Notes under the pieces: model-generated | The model's database searches: none | Told to the model about the DNA's origin: nothing | What the model saw: the letters and a program-made list of their open reading frames with translations, nothing else | Part shown: piece after piece, positions 16,609 to 24,827 of the stretch | How positions within the stretch are numbered: position 1 is the first letter of the stretch | Layout of the letters: each line of letters opens with the position of its first letter | Source of the DNA: Fodinibius salicampi | Lineage (GTDB): Bacteria; Bacteroidota; Rhodothermia; Balneolales; Balneolaceae | DNA: 64,000 bases | Reading direction: 5' to 3' | Assembly (NCBI RefSeq): GCF_039545095.1 | Contig: NZ_BAABRS010000003.1 | Location: 186,001-250,000 of the forward strand | Program-made: the position numbers and the translations under genes

Positions 16609-18306
16609 TTAAAAATCGCCGAAATCATCCTCATCCTCGTCAAAAGGAATCAACTCACGGCCATTGCCATTAGACTGACTCTCTTTATTGAATTCATTAT
16701 TAAATGATTTATTCTTCTGTCCATTGGAATGTCCATTCCTCTTACCCCCGTTAGCCATATAGCTATTTTTCTTTGATTTGGCTTTTCCCGAATTATTCTT
16801 AACTGCCTTACTACTGCTATTAATATCAAGTCCGCCTACCAAGCGGTTTAATTGACTCACAATATTATTAAGCTCCGCAGCTTGGAAAGAAAGCTCTTCA
16901 GCAGAACTGGCCGACTCTTCTGAGGCTGAGGCATTGCCCTGAACGGCCTCATCCATTTCGGACATGGCAGAATTTATCTGCTGCACTCCAGTCGCCTGCT
17001 CCTGGGAAGCGGCAGAAATTTCTACTACCAAAGTGCTTACCTCAACAACCTTATCTTCAATCTGCTTTAAATAATGTGAAACTTCCTGGGCCACTTTGGA
17101 CCCTTTTTCAGAATTTTCCTGAGAAGCCTCAATAAGCCCCGAAGTATTATTTGCCGCTTCGGCACTACGCTGGGCTAAATTCCGTACTTCCTCGGCCACA
17201 ACGGCGAAACCCTTTCCGGCTTCTCCGGCCCGGGCGGCCTCAACAGCTGCATTTAATGCTAATAAATTCGTTTGAAAGGCAATATCATCAATGGTTTTAA
17301 TAATCTTTGATGTCTCATCAGAAGATTCTTTAATATCATCCATTGCTCCCTGCATACGGTCCATTGCCTCTACTCCTTTTTCAACCAAAGGTTGCGTTTC
17401 TTTCATTACGCTCTCCGCCTCGCTCGAATTTTCTGAAGATTGTTTTATCTGGGAAGATATCTCTTCGAGTGAAGAGGTCGTTTCCTCGAGGCTTGCGGCC
17501 TGTTCACTGGCACTTTCCGCCAGCTCCTGGCTGGCACCCGAAAGCTGAGAAGAGGAAGAATGAACTTGGTCTGCGCCATTAGAAAGACGCTCTATGATAC
17601 GGGTCAATGTTTTATTGATAGAATTGCTAAAAATCCAGGCAATAAAAGAACCAGCTAATACCACAAGCAGAAGAAAGATTCCGGCATTACGCCAAATAAG
17701 AGCCTCAGACTCAGAAATAATCGCATTTACATCAGTCATTGGAATTCCAACATAATAAATCCCGATTATATCATTTTCTTCATTAATTATGGGATCATAT
17801 GCCGTTAAGTAGGGAATTCCAAGTATTTCGGCGTGGCCAACATATAATGACTGATTCATAACGGGTTCGTAGGCATCGCTCCCTGTTCCAAGCTGGGTTC
17901 CCACTGCTCTTTGACCATTTTCTTTTCGAATACTGGTTATAACTCGTGTAAAATCATTGCCGTCGCGCTGAAAAATAGTGGCAGTCACTCCATGCCTGCT
18001 CGCAAACTCGTCAATAATATCAAAACGCCCGGCAATGGGAACCTGATTTGTATCTACCAGTTCCCCATCAGACAACTGTACTCCTCCAAAATGATTATCC
18101 GCATAAACTTCCAAAGCATTAATATCACCATTCAGCTTCATGTCCAAGGTATGATCGGCGAGTTCCTCCAAACTACTATTGGCCGTAAAAATAGTAACAC
18201 CCGTTACAAGAAGACCAGTTATAACTAATAATGAAATAGTCATAACAATAAGGCGCTTCTTTATCGTCCAATTCTTTACCGATCGAATACTCTGTTTGAT
18301 ACCCAT
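16609..18306 (-). CDS. Methyl-accepting chemotaxis protein, Cache-type sensor (receptor 1)
   Basis: A 565-residue receptor: membrane helix ~19-40, periplasmic domain ~41-206, membrane helix ~207-226, HAMP-like stretch, then the signalling helices. The sensor domain ([59 protein letters not shown]) looks like the Cache_3-Cache_2 single Cache fold. The hairpin tip [20 protein letters not shown] is canonical. The C-terminus is an Asn/Ser/Lys/Gly-rich linker ending [16 protein letters not shown]; the last five residues DFGDF fit the CheR-tethering pentapeptide pattern x-[FYWH]-x-x-[FYWH]. It has its own sigma-28-type promoter. Confidence 0.93.
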   Translation of the reverse strand: MGIKQSIRSVKNWTIKKRLIVMTISLLVITGLLVTGVTIFTANSSLEELADHTLDMKLNGDINALEVYADNHFGGVQLSDGELVDTNQVPIAGRFDIIDEFASRHGVTATIFQRDGNDFTRVITSIRKENGQRAVGTQLGTGSDAYEPVMNQSLYVGHAEILGIPYLTAYDPIINEENDIIGIYYVGIPMTDVNAIISESEALIWRNAGIFLLLVVLAGSFIAWIFSNSINKTLTRIIERLSNGADQVHSSSSQLSGASQELAESASEQAASLEETTSSLEEISSQIKQSSENSSEAESVMKETQPLVEKGVEAMDRMQGAMDDIKESSDETSKIIKTIDDIAFQTNLLALNAAVEAARAGEAGKGFAVVAEEVRNLAQRSAEAANNTSGLIEASQENSEKGSKVAQEVSHYLKQIEDKVVEVSTLVVEISAASQEQATGVQQINSAMSEMDEAVQGNASASEESASSAEELSFQAAELNNIVSQLNRLVGGLDINSSSKAVKNNSGKAKSKKNSYMANGGKRNGHSNGQKNKSFNNEFNKESQSNGNGRELIPFDEDEDDFGDF

Positions 18307-18413
18307 GCTTTTCGCTTGTTATTAATATTTTTTGCTACTATTATTTTTTAGCCCTTCACTTTTAGCCGTTGGCCACCTTTATTTTTGTTTTTTTAATTCT
18401 ACAACTGTTGTTG

Positions 18414-18440
18414 TTATCGACTGAATTGCGGCAACCTTAA
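18414..18440 (-). promoter_or_regulatory. Sigma-28-type promoter for receptor 1 operon
   Basis: Minus strand TTAAGGTT, 11 bases, GTCGATAA; close to the FliA consensus with exact spacing. It lies 108 bases before the receptor 1 ATG and just after the terminator of receptor 2. Confidence 0.78.
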
Positions 18441-18478
18441 TTAATAACTTCATGCTCCTCTTGAGAATCAATTTATCT

Positions 18479-18513
18479 AAAAAGGGAACATCTTATAGTA
18501 AGATATTCCCCTT
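18479..18513 (-). terminator. Intrinsic terminator after receptor 2
   Basis: Minus strand stem AAGGGGAATATCTTA / TAAGATGTTCCCTT with a three-base loop, one mismatch and a bulge, followed by a run of T. It ends the cheW-receptor 2 transcript immediately before the receptor 1 promoter. Confidence 0.75.
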
Positions 18514-18555
18514 AATAGAGTAAACCGATAAGTTATTTTTACAGGTCAGACGTAA

Positions 18556-20568
18556 TCAAAAATCGCTGAAATCATCCTCGTCAAAAGGAATCAGCTCACG
18601 GCCATTTCCATTACTGCTACCATTACCATTAGACTGGCTCTTATTATATTTATTATTTAATAAGCTACTCTTCTGTCCATTGGAATATCCATTCCGATTT
18701 CGACTGTGCCCGTTTTGCTTCGTTGTTTCAGCTTTCCATGAATTGCTATGATACTCTTGCCTCTCTGAATCTTCTAAACCACCAACCAAACGGCTCAGCT
18801 CTTTCACTATAATGTTAAGCTCAGCTGCCTGGGAGGAAAGTTCTTCAGCAGAACTGGCTGCTTCTTCAGAAGACGAGGCATTGCCCTGTACAGCCTCATC
18901 CATTTCAGACATTGCGGCGTTAATCTGCTGTACGCCGCTTGACTGTTCCTGCGAGGCGGCAGAAATTTCCACTACCAACGTACTAACATCATTCACACTT
19001 TTTTCAATCTTCTCTAGATTCTTAGATACTTCATCAGCTACCCTGGCTCCCCGTTTGGAACTTTCCTGGGAACTCTCTATAAGCGCTGAAGTATTTTGAG
19101 CCGCTTCAGCACTTCGCTGGGCTAAGTTTCGTACTTCCTCGGCTACAACCGCAAAACCCTTTCCGGCCTCCCCGGCCCGGGCGGCCTCAACAGCTGCATT
19201 TAAAGCCAGCAGGTTTGTCTGGAAGGCTATATCATCAATGGTCTCAATAATCTTGGAGGTTTGATCAGCCGATTCCTTAATATCTTCCATGGCATTTTTC
19301 ATGCGATTCATGGCTTCAACTCCTTCTTCTACCATAGGCTTGGCCTCATTCATGGCCGTTTCGGCCTCAGCTGAATTCTCATCGGTTTGCTTCAGCTGGG
19401 AAGAAATTTCTTCAAGCGAGGAGGTCGTTTCCTCGAGGCTCGCGGCCTGTTCGCTGGCACTTTCCGCCAGTTCCTGGCTGGCTCCTGAAAGCTGACCAGC
19501 TGAAGCATCTACCTGGCTTGCTCCTCCACTAAGTCGTACAATCATATTCTTTAGAGCATCATTAATAGTTTTTCCTACATATAACCCAAACAAAAGAGCG
19601 CCAATGACTGCCACTATAACACCAATACCTATGATCCACATATATCGAGCAGAAGTAGCCGCTGTAAATGTTGCCTTCTCACGTGCACTATTTTCAGCCG
19701 CTTCAGCAACCATCATAACATCTTCTGTTAAGTTCTGATAAGACGCAGTAGTATTCGACTCTGCTGTTTTTAAGACTTTATTGGCTTGTTCCATAACCCC
19801 AACAGCTTTAATATTCTGATCAAGTGCTGTCAAAGCATTGCCGATATATTCCCTTCCGTTAGTTCCATTCTCGATTTCGTTACGGAGGGTAACCAATTGT
19901 TCACGAACATCTGTGTAGGTATTAGTAATATTCTGCCAATCAGCTTCAACATTTTCTGCCGCCGCCTGCCATATCTGACGATTGTTATCAACAATAATCA
20001 TTCTAAGAACTGCAACATCTAAAATATCTGTTGCGCCAGGCTCCTCGACATAACTGGTCAATGAAGAAATAACATTTTTTGAGGCGTTCTCTATTTCAGT
20101 CCTGTTAGTTTTCATAGTTTCGGCAGCCTCTTTATAATTTTCAATGCTGGCTTGGAAAGCTGAGACCTCTTCTTTTAAACCAGGAATTTTTTCTTCCAAT
20201 ACAGGAAGATCATTATTATCGGTAAGAACCTGTAATTCTTGAATTTCTCCATTCATCTTCTCAAAACGAGCTATAGCCTGCTCATATATTTTATTATCAT
20301 TAGTTTGGCTATATTTCAAATACTCCGTATTGGCATTTCTTACTGCTTGATCCAAAGCCTGTGAACTTCCCCATTCCGGCAAATTTACCGCATTAAGTTC
20401 TGCTGCATATTCATCAATTATATTGAAGGCATATATCGCAAGAGCACCGAGGAGAAGCGTGATCGTAACAGCTCCTGTCGTTAAACTCATAATTCTTTTT
20501 GCAATGGTCCAATCACTATTTCCTGCGGATGAACCTAGTCCGTTTGTAAGTTTTTTAAAAAAGTTCAT
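18556..20568 (-). CDS. Methyl-accepting chemotaxis protein with long helical sensor (receptor 2)
   Basis: A 670-residue receptor: membrane helix ~29-48, a ~260-residue all-helical periplasmic domain, second membrane helix near 310-332, then signalling helices. The size and helicity of the sensor suggest a double four-helix bundle of the HBM type rather than a Cache fold; this is inference from length and composition. The cytoplasmic half is very close to that of receptor 1, including the [20 protein letters not shown] tip. It also ends in an Asn/Ser/Gly-rich linker and [14 protein letters not shown], so it carries the same putative CheR-tethering tail. It follows cheW by 54 bases and probably shares its promoter. 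Confidence 0.92.
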   Translation of the reverse strand: MNFFKKLTNGLGSSAGNSDWTIAKRIMSLTTGAVTITLLLGALAIYAFNIIDEYAAELNAVNLPEWGSSQALDQAVRNANTEYLKYSQTNDNKIYEQAIARFEKMNGEIQELQVLTDNNDLPVLEEKIPGLKEEVSAFQASIENYKEAAETMKTNRTEIENASKNVISSLTSYVEEPGATDILDVAVLRMIIVDNNRQIWQAAAENVEADWQNITNTYTDVREQLVTLRNEIENGTNGREYIGNALTALDQNIKAVGVMEQANKVLKTAESNTTASYQNLTEDVMMVAEAAENSAREKATFTAATSARYMWIIGIGVIVAVIGALLFGLYVGKTINDALKNMIVRLSGGASQVDASAGQLSGASQELAESASEQAASLEETTSSLEEISSQLKQTDENSAEAETAMNEAKPMVEEGVEAMNRMKNAMEDIKESADQTSKIIETIDDIAFQTNLLALNAAVEAARAGEAGKGFAVVAEEVRNLAQRSAEAAQNTSALIESSQESSKRGARVADEVSKNLEKIEKSVNDVSTLVVEISAASQEQSSGVQQINAAMSEMDEAVQGNASSSEEAASSAEELSSQAAELNIIVKELSRLVGGLEDSERQEYHSNSWKAETTKQNGHSRNRNGYSNGQKSSLLNNKYNKSQSNGNGSSNGNGRELIPFDEDDFSDF

Positions 20569-20622
20569 ATAGTTATTCTGTCGATTTTATTATTACTGAG
20601 CCTTGTTGTTTTATTTTTTACC

Positions 20623-21129
20623 CTATTCTCCGGCGGTATTTTCCAATACCTTCTGAGGCACGTCAAAAAGTACTTTCTGTACTTCTAAAATCATTTTTAC
20701 TGAATCATTCACTTTTCCTATACCCGCCAGATATTCGCTCTGTTCAGCGACACCCACGGAAGGCACCTCTTCTATTTCAGCTGATTCTATATCTACGACT
20801 TCCGAAACCTTATCGACCAAGATCCCCATCAGATATTCTTTATTCTGAATAACGATAATACAGGTCTCATCGGTGTCTTCGACTTCTTCAAGACCAAAAC
20901 GAGTACGAAGATTCATGACGGGGACAATTTTTCCCCTCAAATTTAACACTCCCCTTATATACGGAGGCATCTTTGGTACAGGTGTAATACTCATTAAACC
21001 TATGATTTCCTGGACCTTCAGAATTTCTATTGCGTATTCTTCGTCGCCTAAAAAGAAGGTTAAAAATTTCCCTCCTTCTATATCTGGTCCTCCCTGTTGT
21101 TCTATTTGTTTCGTTGCTGTTTCACTCAT
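20623..21129 (-). CDS. cheW: Chemotaxis coupling protein CheW
   Basis: A 168-residue coupling protein linking receptors to CheA. Clear CheW motifs: FLTFFLGDEEYAIEILKVQE, PPYIRGVLNLRGKIVPVMNL and LMGILVDKVSEVVDI. It stands before receptor 2, with a sigma-28-type promoter about 130 bases upstream of its start. Confidence 0.95.
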   Translation of the reverse strand: MSETATKQIEQQGGPDIEGGKFLTFFLGDEEYAIEILKVQEIIGLMSITPVPKMPPYIRGVLNLRGKIVPVMNLRTRFGLEEVEDTDETCIIVIQNKEYLMGILVDKVSEVVDIESAEIEEVPSVGVAEQSEYLAGIGKVNDSVKMILEVQKVLFDVPQKVLENTAGE

Positions 21130-21255
21130 AGTTCTATTCTTATTTTCATCATTTAGTATTTAGACATCCAGTTTCTGGATTACACAGACCTCTCCATATC
21201 TTATTAAGTGTATTAGCTTCAGACATGAACCCTAACTTTAGTCGATGTATTGCTG

Positions 21256-21282
21256 TTATCGGAGGGAAGTGGCTTTTCTTAA
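21256..21282 (-). promoter_or_regulatory. Sigma-28-type promoter for cheW
   Basis: Minus strand TTAAGAAA, 11 bases, TCCGATAA; transcript start expected near 21249, about 120 bases before the cheW ATG. Confidence 0.78.
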
Positions 21283-21330
21283 GCTTTTTTAATATTTAAA
21301 ATCAATAACATTTGTTGTTATAGTATTGTC

Positions 21331-21708
21331 TCATCTATTCTCAATAAGGTCCAGCAACTTTCCACGGAGCTTCTCTGGCGTAAATGGCTTATGTATAAAT
21401 ACGGCTCCCTGGCGGTTAACTTCCTCAATACGTTCCTCATTGCTTTCGGCCGATACTATTAAGACAGGAAAATCCTTCACATAATCCCTTTCCCTTACCT
21501 CTCTTAACATCTTCATTCCATCCATAACCGGCATATTGATGTCAATCAGCAGCAAGTCTATCTCATTTTCACTCAATATGGAAAGTCCTTCTTCTCCATT
21601 ACTCGCCTCGAATATAGAGCCACAATCAAGACCACAAATGTGAATTGTTTTTTCAATCACTTTACGCATAACAGCACAGTCGTCAACAACAAGTATTTTA
21701 AAGGACAT
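21331..21708 (-). CDS. CheY-like single-domain response regulator (second copy)
   Basis: A 125-residue receiver with DD at 9-10, phospho-acceptor Asp56 in LLLIDINMPVMDG, Ser86 in the position usually held by Thr, and Lys107 in IHKPFT. It lies 35 bases after cheB in the cheX-cheB operon. It may be a phosphate sink or a regulator of adaptation rather than the motor-binding CheY; the sequence cannot decide. Confidence 0.87.
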   Translation of the reverse strand: MSFKILVVDDCAVMRKVIEKTIHICGLDCGSIFEASNGEEGLSILSENEIDLLLIDINMPVMDGMKMLREVRERDYVKDFPVLIVSAESNEERIEEVNRQGAVFIHKPFTPEKLRGKLLDLIENR

Positions 21709-21743
21709 AATTTTTCTTTTGAATTTGGCAGAATATCCAGACT

Positions 21744-22808
21744 TTATATGACTTTCTCTTTTGTCCTTGCAATAATAGCTTCTGCAATTTTTGATAATGG
21801 CTGTGTTTCTAATACTGCTCCGACTTCATGAGCAACCTTGGGCATTCCATATACTACACAGCTATCTTCATCTTGCCCAATCGTATGTGCTCCCTCTTTC
21901 TTCATCGCTAATAATCCCTTTGCCCCATCCGCTCCCATCCCGGTCAAAATAACACCCGTTGCATTCATTCCGGCAGCCTTGGCGACAGAATTAAACATAA
22001 CATCCACACTGGGACGGTGATGGTGTACCGGCGGCCCTTGCTTAATTTTGGTATAGTATTTGGCTCCCTTTTTCTCTACAAGCATATGGTAATTTCCGGG
22101 CGCAATCAGTACCTGTCCCGGCCGTATCCAGTCTCCATCTTCCGCCTCCTTAACACTTACTTTACATATGGTATCCAGACGATCAGCGAAACTTTTGGTA
22201 AAAACCGGAGGCATATGCTGGACAATTACTATACCAGGAAGATTATAAGGCAGAGCCGGGAGCACTACTTCCAGTGCCTTTGTTCCCCCAGTGGAGGCGC
22301 CAATAGCTACAATTTTCTTTGTGGTTTCCTTAAGACGGGCCTGGGATGAATAGCTGTCATTATTATTAATATTGACGCTCACCTGTTTGGGAGCCGGAAC
22401 GCTAACATTATGATCAAATCTTGCTACTGAAGCAGCCCGTACTGCCTGAATAATTTCCCGGGATATATTTTGTGTTGAATAAGCTGATCCGGGCTTACAA
22501 ATCACGTCCACTGCGCCCAACCGGAGAGCTTCCAACGCATTTTCGCTATTTTGGGGAGTTAATGAACTCACAACCACCACCGGCATAGGATGATGTTTCA
22601 TTAATTTGGATAAAAACGAAAGCCCGTCCATCCGCGGCATTTCCAGATCGAGCGTTAAAACATCAGGTTTAAGCTTGGCAATTTTTTCCCGTGCTATATA
22701 AGGATTCAGGGCTGTACCCACGACCTCTATATCTTTCTGTTTATTTAGCTCTTTCGTTAACAGTTTTCTTACCAGCGCCGAGTCATCAACTACCAATACC
22801 TTAATCAT
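21744..22808 (-). CDS. cheB: Chemotaxis protein-glutamate methylesterase CheB
   Basis: A 354-residue two-domain enzyme that removes receptor methyl groups and deamidates glutamines. The receiver has Asp54 in VLTLDLEMPRMDGL. After a linker the esterase domain shows KIVAIGASTGGTKALEVVLP (active serine), VIVQHMPPVFTKSFADRL (histidine) and TGMGADGAKGLLAMK (aspartate), the full triad. Its ATG overlaps the stop of the preceding cheX-like gene by four bases (ATGA). Confidence 0.95.
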   Translation of the reverse strand: MIKVLVVDDSALVRKLLTKELNKQKDIEVVGTALNPYIAREKIAKLKPDVLTLDLEMPRMDGLSFLSKLMKHHPMPVVVVSSLTPQNSENALEALRLGAVDVICKPGSAYSTQNISREIIQAVRAASVARFDHNVSVPAPKQVSVNINNNDSYSSQARLKETTKKIVAIGASTGGTKALEVVLPALPYNLPGIVIVQHMPPVFTKSFADRLDTICKVSVKEAEDGDWIRPGQVLIAPGNYHMLVEKKGAKYYTKIKQGPPVHHHRPSVDVMFNSVAKAAGMNATGVILTGMGADGAKGLLAMKKEGAHTIGQDEDSCVVYGMPKVAHEVGAVLETQPLSKIAEAIIARTKEKVI

Positions 22809-23275
22809 AGCTTCACCTCAATTGAATAATAAACTGATATTTCTACAGTCCCCTCATCTAAATAAATTTGTACTCTCTCTGTTTCTTTATCTCCTTTATC
22901 CTTTAGACCGGCCGTATTTTCTTCTATAATAATTGGCGGCTCCACATAGCAAATAGCATCATCATCGGCGAATAATGGTACAATATTGCCACATATGATA
23001 TTAGCAATTTCACAGAGAGCGCCTGATTTCTCTTCCTCATTCGGATTTTCTACTCCCAACATATTTGCAGCTACTGCCGTCAACAATTCTTCAGAAGGAT
23101 GTATAACCATTCTACCTTCCGCGGCGCCATTAAAGTCAACCGCAGCACGCTTTATATTTTCAGAAATTTTTGGCGGCTCGTCTATCTCCTGTTCCTCAAG
23201 AGAGAACATAAAACAGGTGACCTCAAAGGCATTTACTGCTATATCATATATTTTATCTTTTAACCTTGTACTCAT
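22805..23275 (-). CDS. cheX: CheX-type CheY-P phosphatase (copy 1)
   Basis: A 156-residue protein of the CheC/CheX/FliY fold. It has the FNGAAEGRMVIHPSEELLTA core and a single phosphatase motif E-x-x-N at Glu89/Asn92 in GALCEIANIICGNIVP, the CheX arrangement. The rest is poorly conserved. It heads the cheX-cheB-cheY operon, with a sigma-28-type promoter about 36 bases upstream. CheX enzymes speed dephosphorylation of CheY-P and replace CheZ in many bacteria. Confidence 0.75.
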   Translation of the reverse strand: MSTRLKDKIYDIAVNAFEVTCFMFSLEEQEIDEPPKISENIKRAAVDFNGAAEGRMVIHPSEELLTAVAANMLGVENPNEEEKSGALCEIANIICGNIVPLFADDDAICYVEPPIIIEENTAGLKDKGDKETERVQIYLDEGTVEISVYYSIEVKL

Positions 23276-23310
23276 AGTTCTAATCTTTTTGTCGCTGGAT
23301 AGCTTCTTTG

Positions 23311-23337
23311 TTATCGGTTATGCCGACCAAATATTTA
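23311..23337 (-). promoter_or_regulatory. Sigma-28-type promoter for cheX-cheB-cheY
   Basis: Minus strand TAAATATT, 11 bases, ACCGATAA. The -35 half has TAAA as in the FliA consensus. Expected transcript start near 23304, about 30 bases before the cheX ATG. Confidence 0.7.
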
Positions 23338-23376
23338 ATATCTATTTCAATTATTGATGACTTTTAACATCTGTTC

Positions 23377-23868
23377 TTATTTTGATTGGCCGTTTGATCT
23401 TATTGGTTTATTATTTATAGTAACGGCTCCGTCTGACAATCGAAGAGCCATCGTACGGGATATTGCACCTCCTACATCCTGGTTGGTAATCATAAATCCA
23501 TTTTTCCACAATATTTTTCTAAAAACTGTGAAGTTCCTCTTTCCTATCTTGAAATAATCATCTGCTGTTTTTCGCTTCATGCTTGCTCCTCCAGCTACTG
23601 AGATAACTAAATTATTCTTTTTCGCTCCCAGGTCATACACTCCATTCAACATCAAGTTTAATCCAGAATCCACATACATAGCCGGTTTTCGTCGTGCCTT
23701 TTCCGGATCGGCTTTAGAAAGAGGAAGCATAACATGGAGTAACCCTCCCACTCTTACTATGGGATCATAGACTGCGATACCCAGGCAACTTCCGAGGGCA
23801 TAGGTAATAATTACCTCGTTTATATTAGAGGAGATGCGTAAATCACTTACACCTACAACTGTTTTCAT
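23377..23868 (-). CDS. cheD: Chemoreceptor glutamine deamidase CheD
   Basis: A 163-residue cysteine deamidase acting on receptor glutamines. Active Cys28 lies in ITYALGSCLGIAVYD and the paired His45 in GGLLHVMLP, with a threonine/serine-bearing VISVAGGASM further on. In other bacteria CheD also binds CheC; here only CheX-type proteins are present. It follows cheR by 15 bases as the last gene of cheY-cheX-cheA-cheR-cheD. Confidence 0.93.
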   Translation of the reverse strand: MKTVVGVSDLRISSNINEVIITYALGSCLGIAVYDPIVRVGGLLHVMLPLSKADPEKARRKPAMYVDSGLNLMLNGVYDLGAKKNNLVISVAGGASMKRKTADDYFKIGKRNFTVFRKILWKNGFMITNQDVGGAISRTMALRLSDGAVTINNKPIRSNGQSK

Positions 23869-23883
23869 GCAAAGTCACCAATT

Positions 23884-24672
23884 TTAAATCTTCTGGTAAA
23901 CCGCGGGACGAATATTTTTAAATCCGCGATTGGCTCCGGCTACACTTTCCGAGTGACCCAGAAAAAGATACCCTCCCGGTTCCAGGATATCACAAAAACG
24001 CGATACGAGTTCTTGCTGGGTCCTGCGATTAAAATAGATCATCACGTTTCGACACATAATTACATGGAAAGGTCCTTTTAGGGGCCAGGAGGTCTTAAGA
24101 TTCAATCGGCCGTACGTAATCATCTGTCGTATTTCATCATCAACGGCATACCATCCCTCATCAACCTTCTGAAAATATTTTTTCTTAAGGGATGGCGAAA
24201 TATTTTCCATATTCTTAGCAGAATAAATTGACTTTTTAGCGACCTGCAATACTTGCCGCGAAAGATCCGTACCCAGTATCTTTACATTCCGGGAAGATAC
24301 TTTTTGTTCAAGAAGAGCTATTGCACAGCTTACCGGCTCTTCACCCGTAGAACAGCCCGCAGACCACCACTTAACGCGGCGTCCTTTCATCGCGGGGATA
24401 ACGTTATCCCTGATAAAGTCGAAATGCTGACTTTCTCTGAAGAAGCTGGTTTTATTCGTTGTAAGAACATCAACGAGCGAAAGAAATTCCCGTCCGCTTT
24501 TATCTTTCTGTAAATAATTTAGGTATTGTGGAAAGCCGCTTAACCCCAGCTTCCGGATTCGCTTCATTACTCGTGCCCGGACGAGAGCCTGTTTGCCTTC
24601 ATGCAGATTTATGCCACAATAGTCATAAATCTTCTCACGTATTTTCTCGAATTCAGACTGTTCTAATCTCAT
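23884..24672 (-). CDS. cheR: Chemotaxis protein methyltransferase CheR
   Basis: A 262-residue S-adenosylmethionine-dependent enzyme that methylates receptor glutamates. The SAM-binding part shows VKWWSAGCSTGEEPVSCAIA and ILGTDLSRQVLQVAKK, followed by FHVIMCRNVMIYFNRRTQQE and GYLFLGHSES. The N-terminal helical domain and the beta-subdomain are present. The latter binds pentapeptide tails in pentapeptide-dependent CheR enzymes, which matters because both receptors here end in such a tail. Confidence 0.95.
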   Translation of the reverse strand: MRLEQSEFEKIREKIYDYCGINLHEGKQALVRARVMKRIRKLGLSGFPQYLNYLQKDKSGREFLSLVDVLTTNKTSFFRESQHFDFIRDNVIPAMKGRRVKWWSAGCSTGEEPVSCAIALLEQKVSSRNVKILGTDLSRQVLQVAKKSIYSAKNMENISPSLKKKYFQKVDEGWYAVDDEIRQMITYGRLNLKTSWPLKGPFHVIMCRNVMIYFNRRTQQELVSRFCDILEPGGYLFLGHSESVAGANRGFKNIRPAVYQKI

Positions 24673-24827
24673 AGTAATCCTTTTATTATAGTGCCGTCCA
24701 CAAATGCGGTGCTAAATTAAAGCTAAAACCTAACTCACTCTATCCTGAGTCATTCCTGATGCAAAGGATATGCTCTCTTTTTTTAAAAAAATTACCCCAA
24801 TAAGTATTTACCTGGTAATGACTTATA

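Noticed and set aside
16609-20568. Long DNA similarity between the two receptor genes as a mobile repeat
   Set aside because: The similarity is confined to the signalling domains and tails of two paralogues; no inverted repeats or transposase genes accompany it.
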